Assembly: GCA_905182525.1 (NCBI GenBank)
Contig: CAJJBV010000002.1
Coordinates: forward strand, 434,001-498,000
Reading direction: 5' to 3'
Length of the DNA stretch: 64,000 bases
Source: Cryomorphaceae bacterium
GTDB lineage: Bacteria; Bacteroidota; Bacteroidia; Flavobacteriales_D; Parvicellaceae
Below are positions 52,390 to 61,630 of the stretch, in pieces (within the stretch, counting starts at the first letter, position 1; each line of letters starts with the position of its first letter). The notes beneath the pieces are model-generated. The model had not been told where the DNA came from and searched no databases. It saw only the letters and a list, made by a program, of their open reading frames with translations. Both the position numbers and the translations under genes were made by a program.

Positions 52390-53360
52390 AAAGATAGTAA
52401 ATTACATCCTCTTACTTCAGATTGATCAAACCTCCCTAATATTTCTATTTTTCCTTTTGTTACTTCTCTTCCTATATCTTGTGTTTCAATGAAGGAGCAG
52501 CTGTAAATGTTAGCTAAATCGATAATATTAATTCCTCCAGAATTATTGATTTTTGCAATCGAATACGGATCTTCAAAATCTCTAACTATTAATTTCATCC
52601 ATGGTGGAGTTTGAAATAATCCATTTTTTTTTGAATATGCTTGAGAAAGTAATTCTGTCATCCCATATTCACTGTGTATATAATCTACATTAAATGCAGT
52701 TTTTAGTTTTTCATGTAATTCTTCTCTCACAATTTCCTTTCTTCTACCTTTCATTCCTCCAGTTTCCATTATTATCCAATTACTTAAATCAAATGAATCT
52801 AATTCTGACAATTCTAAAAGCGCGTAACTAACTCCGATTAAAAGAACTTTCTTATTCTTCAACTCCTTCGCCAGATTTTTAAAAGTATTCAGATCTAATT
52901 TTATGTAATTACTATCAGAACTTTTGCTGTTTTGAATAAAATCATTTACCATATAGATTAAAGAGCTATCTCCTTGTTCGAGATAAGATGGTAAAAGAGC
53001 TAGAACTGTCCATTCATTAGGATTACCATAAAAATACTCGAAGCCAAGATTAAAGGATTTTTTATATAGTTTGATACTGTGAACTAGATGCTTGCTTCTA
53101 TTTTTTTGAGTGGTTCCACTGCTTAAAAATGTTTTTTCTACAGTTAGGTTATTTGAAATCACATTATGCTCTTTAAAAAATTGAACTGGAAGAAATGGAA
53201 TTTCTCTATAGTTTGATATCTTATCTTTTTCTAATTTCAATAAATCGACATAAGATTTATAAATAGGGATATTTTTGTACTGAAACTGGAATACTTCTAA
53301 TGCTACAGAATTAAATTCATCTTCATTACTGATATTAAATATTTTTTTAGACAGACTCAA
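52386..53360 (-). CDS. LuxE-like acyl-protein synthetase/acyltransferase
   Basis: A 324-residue protein of the LuxE/PaaK-like adenylation family. The nucleotide loop is LSSGTTQKNRSKH (about 80-92), and MTELLSQAY and FIETQDIGREV are further family landmarks. LuxE activates fatty acids for the luminescence reductase, but no lux genes are present. Stand-alone relatives in Bacteroidota probably activate some other acid. The stop overlaps that of tyrS by four bases. Confidence 0.82.
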   Translation of the reverse strand: MSLSKKIFNISNEDEFNSVALEVFQFQYKNIPIYKSYVDLLKLEKDKISNYREIPFLPVQFFKEHNVISNNLTVEKTFLSSGTTQKNRSKHLVHSIKLYKKSFNLGFEYFYGNPNEWTVLALLPSYLEQGDSSLIYMVNDFIQNSKSSDSNYIKLDLNTFKNLAKELKNKKVLLIGVSYALLELSELDSFDLSNWIIMETGGMKGRRKEIVREELHEKLKTAFNVDYIHSEYGMTELLSQAYSKKNGLFQTPPWMKLIVRDFEDPYSIAKINNSGGINIIDLANIYSCSFIETQDIGREVTKGKIEILGRFDQSEVRGCNLLSF

Positions 53361-53389
53361 AATAAAACTAAATAGCGTAAATTTATAAC

Positions 53390-53908
53390 GTGATAAAATC
53401 GAAAGTAAAAATAGTTATTGTTTTCTTATCAATGTGTTTAATCTCTTGTATTAAAACAGTAACATTTCCAAATGAACCATTTATTGAATATTTGAGTTTT
53501 GAAAGTTTATCAGATTCTGGAAAGCTTACTTTTAGTTTTACAGATGGGGATGGAGATATAGGATTAGATCAAAATTTTTCATCACCTCCTTATAATACTG
53601 GCAGCTTTTATTATTACAATTTATATATTAATTATTATGAGTTAATGGATGGTCAATGGGTTCGAGGAAGAGCAGACCCCAATGGAGAAAATTTTTTCGG
53701 AGACTCGATAACATATCCTTTTAGAATTGAAAACATTACACCAAATGGTCAAAACCTTGCTATTCAAGGTGACATTGAAATAGTTTTAGAACCTTTCTAC
53801 TTTAATTTTAATTCCAATCATGCAGATAGTATAAGATTTTCAATTTTATTAATTGATAGGTCTTTAAATCATAGTAATATAATATTTTCTCCCACTATAG
53901 TTCCTTGA
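53390..53908 (+). CDS. Putative lipoprotein of unknown function
   Basis: A 172-residue protein beginning at GTG 53390. A lipoprotein signal ends in the lipobox LISC (Cys20). The mature part is beta-rich, with a DGDGDIGLDQNF calcium-loop-like stretch (about 50-61) and no recognisable enzyme motif. DGDGDIGL segments occur in many small Bacteroidota lipoproteins. It precedes the GWxTD lipoprotein gene by 10 bases and is probably in its operon. Confidence 0.7.
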   Translation: MIKSKVKIVIVFLSMCLISCIKTVTFPNEPFIEYLSFESLSDSGKLTFSFTDGDGDIGLDQNFSSPPYNTGSFYYYNLYINYYELMDGQWVRGRADPNGENFFGDSITYPFRIENITPNGQNLAIQGDIEIVLEPFYFNFNSNHADSIRFSILLIDRSLNHSNIIFSPTIVP

Positions 53909-53918
53909 TTTAAATTTT

Positions 53919-55166
53919 ATGAAATTAAATATTTATTTATCGATTTTCATTACATTAAATCTCGCTTCTTGTTCTATTTCTAAGCCTGTAAATTATTCTA
54001 TTGAAGATAGTAAGAACTCTTTACATCCTCAGTTTTTAATTTATCATAATAATGAGTCTACATCTCAATTGTTTTTTCAAGTAGCTACTGAAGATGTTCT
54101 TTATTCAAGGTCAACGATTAACCAACCATTTAGCGCAAAAATTTTACTTGAATATATAGTTTTTCAAAAAGATCATAAAGAAATAATTGATTCTGGATCT
54201 ATATTAATTACAGATCAATATTTGAAAAATAAAAAAGCAAGAATTGATACTAATTTTATTTTTAATTTTTCTAAATCTGAAGAAGGTTTTCTCGATCTAA
54301 GAATAAGTGACATAAACAGGTCTAGAGAATTTAGAAAAACACTTTCTATTGATAAATTTAGTGAGTCAAGCAGACAGTTTTATATGATTACAGATACAAG
54401 TAATCAAATATTATTTGACGACTTTTTTTTCGAGGGCCAATCTATTTTAATTAAAAGTCATTTTAATAATGACAAACTTTATGCAACAAAAAACAAAACG
54501 GTTTTTCCACTTTCCCCACCACCTTTTACTAAATCTGCTCAACCGTCTTTTCCTGACAATATTTCGTTCACCGAAGAATTAAACTTTAACTCCAAAAACA
54601 TTATTTTCTATGATTTGCCAAATGAAGGTTTTGTTTTTTTTCAATTGGATACATTAAATGATTTGGGATTTACATTATTTAATTTTCACAACGATTATCC
54701 ACTTTTAAAAAGTGCTGAGCAATTAATACCCCCCTTAAGATATTTAACTACTAAAGATGAATTTGATTTATTAGTTTCTTCTATTAATCCTAAGGTTGCA
54801 GTAGACAAATACTGGCTTTCAAACGCAACTTCAAAAGAAAGAGCTAGAACACTTATTAGAGTATTTTATTCAAGAGTAGAATTTGCCAACAAACTTTTTT
54901 CTTGTCATCTAGAAGGTTGGAAAACAGACAGAGGAATGATAAGTATTATTTTCGGAACTCCTTCATATACTTCATTGGTGAGAAATTCGGAAGTTTGGAT
55001 TTATGGCGATGAAAATAATATACATTCTTTAAAATTTGTTTTTGATCAAAAACCTAATCCATTTTCGTCTAATGATTACGTGTTAAGTAGAAATTATTCC
55101 TATAAAAACCCATGGTATAGAGCTGTGGAAAGCTGGAGAAACGGTAAAGTATATTTATTAAAATGA
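53919..55166 (+). CDS. GWxTD domain lipoprotein
   Basis: A 415-residue exported protein with a lipobox-like LASC (about residue 18) and the diagnostic GWKTDRGMISIIFGTP near residues 336-351, followed by VWIYGD. GWxTD domains occur in Bacteroidota and Acidobacteria; their function is not established. The first 250 residues are beta-rich and not assigned. Its last four bases overlap the rlmB start (ATGA). Confidence 0.86.
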   Translation: MKLNIYLSIFITLNLASCSISKPVNYSIEDSKNSLHPQFLIYHNNESTSQLFFQVATEDVLYSRSTINQPFSAKILLEYIVFQKDHKEIIDSGSILITDQYLKNKKARIDTNFIFNFSKSEEGFLDLRISDINRSREFRKTLSIDKFSESSRQFYMITDTSNQILFDDFFFEGQSILIKSHFNNDKLYATKNKTVFPLSPPPFTKSAQPSFPDNISFTEELNFNSKNIIFYDLPNEGFVFFQLDTLNDLGFTLFNFHNDYPLLKSAEQLIPPLRYLTTKDEFDLLVSSINPKVAVDKYWLSNATSKERARTLIRVFYSRVEFANKLFSCHLEGWKTDRGMISIIFGTPSYTSLVRNSEVWIYGDENNIHSLKFVFDQKPNPFSSNDYVLSRNYSYKNPWYRAVESWRNGKVYLLK

Positions 55167-55900
55167 ACAAAACAAATACAGAAGATTTAGTTTTTGGTAT
55201 TCGATCTGTTATTGAAGCTATAAACGAAGGTAAGACTATAAATAAAATTTATTTACAAAAGGGTCTAACAGGCGATTTAATTAAAGAATTAGTAATTCTA
55301 ATTCATAAAGAAAAGATTCTTGTTCAAAAAGTTCCTGTACAGAAGCTGAATCACTTGGTTAAGAAAAATCATCAGGGAGTAATTGCGATGATTTCTCCAG
55401 TGCCTTATCACCAGTTGGAGTGGTTGGTTCAAGCTATATATGAAAAAGGGGAAGATCCATTTATTTTGATTTTAGACAGGGTAAAAGATGTAAGGAATTT
55501 TGGTGCAATATCTAGAACTGCAGAGTGTCTTGGAGTTCATGCAATTGTTCTTCCAAATAAAGATTCTGCTTTAATTACCAACGATGCTATTAAAACATCC
55601 GCTGGGGCATTATTTAAAATTCCAGTTTGCAAAGTAAATAGTTTGTCATCATCCATTGACTTTTTGAAGGGATACGGACTTAAAATATTTGCATGTACAG
55701 AAAAATCTGATATTTTAATAAATAAAATTGATGGTGCTGGACCTAAAGCATTAATTATTGGAAGTGAAGAGGATGGAGTAGATTCACAATTGTTAAAAAT
55801 TTCGGATGTAAGTTTTAAAATTCCAATGACAGGAACAATTGCTTCTTTAAATGTTTCCGTTGCTAGTGGTATAGCTATTCATCAATTATTAAGCAATTAA
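55163..55900 (+). CDS. rlmB: 23S rRNA guanosine-2251 2'-O-methyltransferase RlmB
   Basis: A 245-residue SPOUT methyltransferase (TrmH/SpoU family). An N-terminal substrate-binding domain (LVFGIRSVIEAINEGKTI) precedes the knotted catalytic domain with its three motifs: NFGAISRTAECLG, ALIIGSEEDGV and KIPMTGTIASLNVSVA. It methylates G2251 in the peptidyl-transferase P loop; the precise position is inferred from family. The stop shares TTAA (55897-55900) with the convergent aroA. Confidence 0.93.
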   Translation: MNKTNTEDLVFGIRSVIEAINEGKTINKIYLQKGLTGDLIKELVILIHKEKILVQKVPVQKLNHLVKKNHQGVIAMISPVPYHQLEWLVQAIYEKGEDPFILILDRVKDVRNFGAISRTAECLGVHAIVLPNKDSALITNDAIKTSAGALFKIPVCKVNSLSSSIDFLKGYGLKIFACTEKSDILINKIDGAGPKALIIGSEEDGVDSQLLKISDVSFKIPMTGTIASLNVSVASGIAIHQLLSN

Positions 55901-57123
55901 CTATTTATACAACTAATTCCTGCTATTTCTAGGTCTTTCCAAAAATCAGGATAAGATTTATTGACTACATTTTTATTCTCAAATGAAATAGAATTGATTT
56001 TCATAGATAGTGGAGCAATACTCATAGAAATTCTATGATCGTTGTGACAATCAATAATTGAGTTGGGTTGCTCTATTTTTTGATTTTCCTTAATACTAAT
56101 AGAAGAATTATCTATTTGAGTATTTATATTAAATTTTTTTAATTCTTTTTGAATAACTTCTAGTCTTTTAGACTCTTTAATTTGTAGGTTTTTTAAACCT
56201 TTTAAATGTGCTTTTATTCCAAGCCCAGAACAAGTTACTATTAAAGGCAATCCCAGATCAGGATAATTGGATAAATCTAAATTAAGTTCTTTGACTAATT
56301 TGCTATTTCTTGAAAGAATGATAGAGTTCTTTTTAAATGATGTTTTAACACCTAGATTACTAAATATTTCACTTAGTATAGAATCCCCCTGTATTGACGA
56401 TTTATTCAATTTGGGAATCTCAATTTTACCAGTTTTACTAAGCGCTACAAAACTGTACCAAAATGACGCAGCTGACCAATCATTTTCCACCATCATTTTT
56501 TTTCCAATATAACTTTGCTTTTCTATTTTTATTAAATTATTTTTCCAACTATAGTTAATCCCAAATTCACTCATCAGCTCAAGTGTCATCTTAATATATG
56601 GTTTGGATAAAACTTTAGAAACAATTTCTAAGTGTATGCCATTCTCTAGTTTTGGAGCAATCATTAATAAGGCAGATATAAATTGACTACTTATATTACC
56701 TTTTATAATTAGTTTTTTACTTTTTAATTCCCCCCCTTTTATTTCAATAGGAGGGAAGCCATTTTTATTCAAATATTTAAGCTCAGTGCCCAGCTCTAAA
56801 AGACAATCTATAAGTGGTTTAATAGGTCTTTCATGCATTCTTTTAGACCCTGAAACTACCCAATTCCCATCTTTAGTTGCAAGAAAAGCTAGTGAAAATC
56901 TTAGTGCTGTACCAGCATCTTCACAATCAATATCTTTTTGTGATTTAAAATCGTTTAATATTTTAGTTAGTATTCTTGTGTCTTTGGCATTGCTTAAGTT
57001 TTCAATATTAAATTTATTATCGCATAATTCTCTTATAATTAAAAGCCTGTTACTTATACTCTTAGAAGCTTCTAAATTAATAGAACCGGAAATGGTTTTA
57101 CTCTTAGCGGAGATTTTAATCAT
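55897..57123 (-). CDS. aroA: 3-phosphoshikimate 1-carboxyvinyltransferase AroA
   Basis: A 408-residue EPSP synthase joining shikimate 3-phosphate with phosphoenolpyruvate in aromatic amino-acid synthesis. Landmarks are SKSISNRLLI, DAGTALRFSL, SGSKRMHERPI, NDWSAASFWYS and DHRISMSIAP. It is slightly shorter than the E. coli enzyme (427), as usual in Bacteroidota. It overlaps aroB by 8 bases, so two shikimate genes are coupled. Confidence 0.95.
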   Translation of the reverse strand: MIKISAKSKTISGSINLEASKSISNRLLIIRELCDNKFNIENLSNAKDTRILTKILNDFKSQKDIDCEDAGTALRFSLAFLATKDGNWVVSGSKRMHERPIKPLIDCLLELGTELKYLNKNGFPPIEIKGGELKSKKLIIKGNISSQFISALLMIAPKLENGIHLEIVSKVLSKPYIKMTLELMSEFGINYSWKNNLIKIEKQSYIGKKMMVENDWSAASFWYSFVALSKTGKIEIPKLNKSSIQGDSILSEIFSNLGVKTSFKKNSIILSRNSKLVKELNLDLSNYPDLGLPLIVTCSGLGIKAHLKGLKNLQIKESKRLEVIQKELKKFNINTQIDNSSISIKENQKIEQPNSIIDCHNDHRISMSIAPLSMKINSISFENKNVVNKSYPDFWKDLEIAGISCINS

Positions 57124-58174
57124 TTATGAAAAATTCTAATAAGTAAGATTCCAATTTTTTAAACTCTATTTCATGATTAATAGTAACCTCTCCAATTCTT
57201 GTAGGCAGTGAAAAATTAATAGAATCTTTAGTATTTTTTTTATCCGAAAGCATTAGTTTCAAAATTGCTTTTGGTTCAATTTTAAAATTTAAATAGGCTT
57301 TGAATTTCTCATTCAAAACAGTTTTTATTTCATTGAATGAAACTTCATTTAGGAGATTTTCTTTTTTTGCAATGAAGGACTCAATAATCATCCCTTTTGC
57401 AATTGCAAAACCATGTAAGGTAGGTTGGTTAATATTTAACAAATAACTTTCAATCGAATGCCCAACAGTATGTCCAAAGTTCAATTTTTTTCTAATATTT
57501 TTTTCATAAGGATCTATGTTTACAATCTCTAATTTTAAATTGGAAGAAGTTTTTACTAAGTAATCGTAATTTAATTGGTTTGAGTTTTCATTCAGATAAT
57601 TCCAAAGATTTAGATCTGTAATTATACTATGCTTGTAAATTTCAGCTAATCCAGAATACATCTCTTTTTCAGGAAGCGATTCTAAAAATGTTGTGTCAAA
57701 AAAAATAGCTTTTGGATTAGTGAATGTTCCTATATTATTTTTTAAATAATCATAATTAAATCCATTTTTGCCTCCAATAGAGGCATCAGCCATAGCTAAT
57801 AGAGTTGTTGGAAATAAAACAAACTCTATTCCTCTATTATAAGTAGAGGCTGCAAAACCAGCTAAATCACTGACCATTCCTCCACCTAAAATAAATAATG
57901 TATCATTTCTTTTTAATTTATTTTTTTTAAAAAAATCCCAAACTTTGGAAACGTTCTCTAAAGTTTTATTTCTTTCACCGTGAGGAAGTACTAAATGAAT
58001 AATGTTTTTAGAAATACTTTTACTTATATAATCTATATACTCAACTGTATTTTGATCTACAATTAAAAACATGCTATTGTCACCTAAATAACTATTAATA
58101 TTTTTTTTAAAATCATTGATTAATCCAAAATTGGTTTCCACAATATTATTTTTTTTGAATTTTTTGAATTGCAT
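57116..58174 (-). CDS. aroB: 3-dehydroquinate synthase AroB
   Basis: A 352-residue NAD- and zinc-dependent enzyme that converts DAHP to 3-dehydroquinate. Landmarks are HGERNKTLENV, the NAD loop GGGMVSDLAGF, PTTLLAMADASIGGK and the zinc ligands in LNFGHTVGHSIE and LHGFAIAKGM. It overlaps the upstream enoyl-CoA hydratase gene by 29 bases. A start at a later codon is possible, but no better ATG lies near the conserved part. Confidence 0.95.
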   Translation of the reverse strand: MQFKKFKKNNIVETNFGLINDFKKNINSYLGDNSMFLIVDQNTVEYIDYISKSISKNIIHLVLPHGERNKTLENVSKVWDFFKKNKLKRNDTLFILGGGMVSDLAGFAASTYNRGIEFVLFPTTLLAMADASIGGKNGFNYDYLKNNIGTFTNPKAIFFDTTFLESLPEKEMYSGLAEIYKHSIITDLNLWNYLNENSNQLNYDYLVKTSSNLKLEIVNIDPYEKNIRKKLNFGHTVGHSIESYLLNINQPTLHGFAIAKGMIIESFIAKKENLLNEVSFNEIKTVLNEKFKAYLNFKIEPKAILKLMLSDKKNTKDSINFSLPTRIGEVTINHEIEFKKLESYLLEFFIND

Positions 58175-58913
58175 TTTTAGAGAAATCTGAGAGAATCAAT
58201 TTGCCAGAAATTTCAGCTCTCTTAGAGAGTAATTTATCCCAGTGTTCTGTGCCACTCCAAAAAATTTCTTTTAATTTTACAGTAGCATCTACATGAGATT
58301 TTGAAATTATCCCAGCTAATTCTTCAATTGCATTATCCATTTGATCGTTATCTTCAAAAACTTCTGAGTAAAGTCCCTTTTGGAGAGCCCATTCAGAACT
58401 AAACCATTTTTCTGCATTAATCGCAAGTCCACTCATTGCTGATAATCCTATTTTTCTTTCAACTGCTGGTCCAACAACAAAAGGACCAATTCCTAAAGCT
58501 AATTCACTAAGTTTTATTGATGAGTGTTTAGTTGCAAAACAGTAGTCTACAGAGCTTGCAATACCAACTCCCCCTCCAACTGCTTTTCCTTGAACTCTTC
58601 CAATAATTATTTTTTTACATTTTCTGCAAGCATTTATAACATTTGCAAATCCTGAGAAAAAATCAATTCCTTCCTTTAAATTTTTGATTTCAATTAATTC
58701 TTGAAAACTTGCTCCAGCACAAAATGTTCTATCACCAGCAGACTTAAGTACAATTACTCTAACTTCATTTTTTTCGCTTGCTAGTGTAATTGTTGTTGCT
58801 AGTTTATTCAATAATTCACCAGGTAAAGAATTACTTTGAGGATGATAAAATTCAATTGTACCAATTCCCGCTTTGTCAGTTTTTAAATTGACATAACCAT
58901 TCTTTTTTGTCAT
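58146..58913 (-). CDS. Enoyl-CoA hydratase/isomerase family protein
   Basis: A 255-residue crotonase-fold enzyme hydrating or isomerising enoyl-CoA. The CoA/oxyanion segments are FCAGASFQELIEIK and GRVQGKAVGGGVGIASSVDY, with the SSIKLSELALGIGPFVVGPA segment after. One of the two glutamates expected in true hydratases is not clear, so isomerase activity is possible. The fatty-acid or phenylacetate role is an inference. It lies directly upstream of aroB with an overlap. Confidence 0.88.
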   Translation of the reverse strand: MTKKNGYVNLKTDKAGIGTIEFYHPQSNSLPGELLNKLATTITLASEKNEVRVIVLKSAGDRTFCAGASFQELIEIKNLKEGIDFFSGFANVINACRKCKKIIIGRVQGKAVGGGVGIASSVDYCFATKHSSIKLSELALGIGPFVVGPAVERKIGLSAMSGLAINAEKWFSSEWALQKGLYSEVFEDNDQMDNAIEELAGIISKSHVDATVKLKEIFWSGTEHWDKLLSKRAEISGKLILSDFSKNAIQKIQKK

Positions 58914-58932
58914 AAAAAATATATTTTTCTTA

Positions 58933-58940
58933 CAAAACTA
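58933..58940 (-). promoter_or_regulatory. Possible -7 element of the enoyl-CoA hydratase-aroB-aroA run
   Basis: The minus strand reads TAGTTTTG (TAnnTTTG) about 20 bases before the ATG at 58913. It would drive the three-gene minus-strand operon. No -33 box is evident. Confidence 0.36.
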
Positions 58941-59000
58941 AGCATTACTTCTTTTAGAGCCTATTTGCAGCTTGAAAATTAAAAACTATTTAAATTGATG

Positions 59001-59008
59001 TATATTTG
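59001..59008 (+). promoter_or_regulatory. Possible -7 element of the barrel/SPOR gene
   Basis: TATATTTG matches TAnnTTTG. TTG at 58972-58974 is 26 bases upstream, slightly farther than the usual 17-23. The predicted leader to the ATG at 59050 is about 35 bases. Confidence 0.4.
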
Positions 59009-59049
59009 AGTAACTTATTTAATCTTGTTTGCGTATAGAGGTTTGCTTT

Positions 59050-61468
59050 ATGGTAAGAAAACATTTAATAATCTTCTTAAATTTAACTCTTTTAACTTTC
59101 TGTGTTAATGCTCAGGTTGCAGATTCTTCTATAATTATTTTAGGCTCTAACGACACCATTATAGTTAATAAAAATACGAATTACGATACTAATCCAACGA
59201 TTCCTCCCAGATAATTATTGATTCTAATGATACTAGAGATAAAAAAAACTCACTAGAAGATTCTAATTCATCTGACACATCTCTAATAATTTTAGATACA
59301 AAAGATACCATTATTGGAAATAAAAATTCAAGAAGTTTAATTAACCCAAAAAATCTAGAAATAAGACAAAAAAAATATTGGGAAGATGTAATTGATACTT
59401 CAAATGAAATTGAGGAAGAATCTAATCAAGAAAAGTTATTTAAGCCAATGGTTTCTATTGGAATTGGAAGCTTGTCTTTCTTAGGTGATATAGGTGATTC
59501 TAGTAGATGGGAAATTAAAGAGATATCCGTTTCAATCTTTAGTTCCTACATATACTTTAAGATTGGTAAACCCCATTAATGAATTTTTAGATTTATCTTT
59601 TTACGTAATGTTTGGAAGAACATCTATTAAAGAAAATAATCCTCGACCTCTAATATCTAATCCCTTAATTTTTAATACTGAGATTAGATCTGGTGGAGTT
59701 ACTGTTAATTATAATTTCAGTCAACTTTTGAAAAAAGGTCATATTGTTGAACCGTACATTCATCTTGGTTTAGAATCAATAGAATACTTATCTACCATAG
59801 ATACCGTTACAACTAGTGGTAAACCAAATTTCACTGCAGATATAGATTTTTTATCACCTGATGACACAAAAAATAAAGTTGCCTTTGGAATTCCCTTAGA
59901 GATTGGAGCTCACGTACATGTTGGTAATAGAATAAAATTTAGAGTAGGAACTGCGATGCATTTTACGTCCTCAAATCTTATTGACGGAATTAATGAAAAT
60001 GGAACTAATTATGTTGGTTCAAAAAGAAATGATAATTTACTTTTTACTCATATTGCAATTGTCTATGACTTTAATTCAGAAAAGAAGAAACCATATGACC
60101 CAATGATGGATGATGTTGCTATGAATTTACTTTTACAAGATACTATAGATTCTGATGAGGATGGAATTGTTGACCATGTAGATTTCTGTGCAAAAACTCC
60201 TCCAAATACAATGGTTGATCATATGGCTGTCCGTTAGATGATGATCTTGATGGTGTTACTAATTCTTTCGATCTAGAGCTTTTAAGTATGGAGGGTGCCA
60301 TAGTTAATGATCAAGGTTCTACTATGAATGATGAGGACTTCTTACTAGCTTATAAAATTTATAGAGATTCTATCGGAGAATATTCAGAATGGGACACTAT
60401 TTATAATAAATCTTTTAATGGTCCTATGAAATTTGATGAAGTCATTTCTAAAAAAGAAAAAGTTGAACTGAAAACAAACCTAAAAAAGATCTTTTCGTAG
60501 TTGTTGGATCAGATGAAGAAGGAGTTTCATCTGAAGAACTTTGGGAAAAACTTTCAGATAAAGATTTTCAAGTTAAAGAATCAGGTGACTCAACAGTATA
60601 TGTTTTGGGTGGGTATAATGAAGAAGAGTTGTCAAATAAAATAAAAGAGTTAGAGCAAGATAGTGTTGATATCCAAGGCGTAGTTGAAATTTCAGAAAAT
60701 CAAGAAATTGTAACAATTCAAGAAGAAGAAGTTAATGAGATTATTAATTCAAACTCAAAAGAAGTTAATGAGATTGTTAATTCAGAGTCAAAAGAAGTTA
60801 AGAAAACTAAACCTAAGAATAATAACAAAAACATTTCTCAAGATGTAGTTCCATTAATTACACCACCTAACGTTGACTCTCCAGTTTTAAGAGTTCAAAT
60901 AGGTGCATTTAATAGAAGAATGAAAAAATCAGTTTTCAATGGAATGCCTAATGTTGTAGGAATTAAAGGTGATGATGGATTATACAGGTTTTACTCTGGA
61001 TCTTTTACTGATAAGTTCAAAGCTGCTCAACACAAGGTAGAACTTACACTTTCTGGATATAACGATGCTTTTATAGTTGCATTCCAAAAGGGTAAAAGAA
61101 TATCTTTAAAAGAAGCAGGTTTTGACGTGAAGAAAAACTTTACTGAAAATTTAGAAGTTTCCTCAACCCTTTCTGGTAATCAAATTAATCCTGAAAAAGT
61201 TAGATTCAAAATTCAAGTTGGTGCTTTTAAAGAAAAAATTTCTGAGTCTATTTTAGAGAGTTACAGAAAGTTAGGTAATGTAAAAGCTGTTTCAAACCTT
61301 CAACAAGGATATACTAAATACTATATGGGTGATTTCATGGATTATGAAAATGCTTTAAAATATAGAAAAATACTAGTTGAAAATGGTCTTATAGATTGCT
61401 TTATAGTCGGAGAATTCCAAAGTAATATTATAACCTCTAAACAAGCTCGTGACTTATTAGGATTATAA
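59050..61468 (+). CDS. Outer-membrane beta-barrel protein with calcium loops and two SPOR domains, frameshifted
   Basis: One gene of about 805 codons with frame changes near 59210, 59510, 60220 and 60490. Repairing them gives a continuous protein: signal peptide (ending VNAQ), a Ser/Asp/Asn-rich linker with DTIIV-type repeats, a beta-barrel-like region (about 59470-60110), and thrombospondin-type-3 calcium loops (DSDEDGIVDHVDFC, DDDLDGV). An acidic stretch with the repeat EVNEIINSNSKEV follows, then two C-terminal SPOR domains (VLRVQIGAFNRRM, VRFKIQVGAFKEKI). SPOR domains bind denuded peptidoglycan, so the protein could link outer membrane and wall. At 60219-60224 a missing T is visible: CATATGGC should read CATTATGGC to give DHYGCPLDDD. 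I start at ATG 59050 rather than TTG 59029. Confidence 0.72.
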
Positions 61469-61616
61469 TTCTTATTAAGTATATTTTATATCATTTTTTT
61501 ATTTTTCTGACATTATTATTTCATAAATAATTTTTATTTAGATTGAAGTTTTTAAGTTCTTTGAAAATTGGAATCTAATAGGTAATATTCTTTAAATATT
61601 TTGTTCCTTTACAATC

Positions 61617-61624
61617 TAATTTTG
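61617..61624 (+). promoter_or_regulatory. Possible -7 element of the cysteine synthase gene
   Basis: TAATTTTG lies only 6 bases before the ATG at 61631. If real, the transcript would be almost leaderless. The remaining gap 61469-61616 is AT-rich with no RNA gene or clear terminator. Confidence 0.33.
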
Positions 61625-61630
61625 GACACA

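Noticed and set aside
52386-53360. Bioluminescence operon
   Set aside because: Only a LuxE-like gene is present; no luxA, luxB, luxC or luxD homologue lies in the window.
56786-57139. 117-codon plus-strand open frame opposite aroA
   Set aside because: aroA on the other strand is a strong family match across the whole interval; the antisense frame has no recognisable features.
58146-58913. A complete phenylacetate degradation cluster in the window
   Set aside because: Hydratase, dehydrogenase, thiolase and PaaY-like genes are scattered and no paaABCDE or paaK gene is visible; only the thiolase and PaaY-like genes are adjacent.
61469-61630. Possible small RNA or terminator in the gap before the cysteine synthase
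   Set aside because: The gap is AT-rich with no stable GC stem or T-run structure that I can support.
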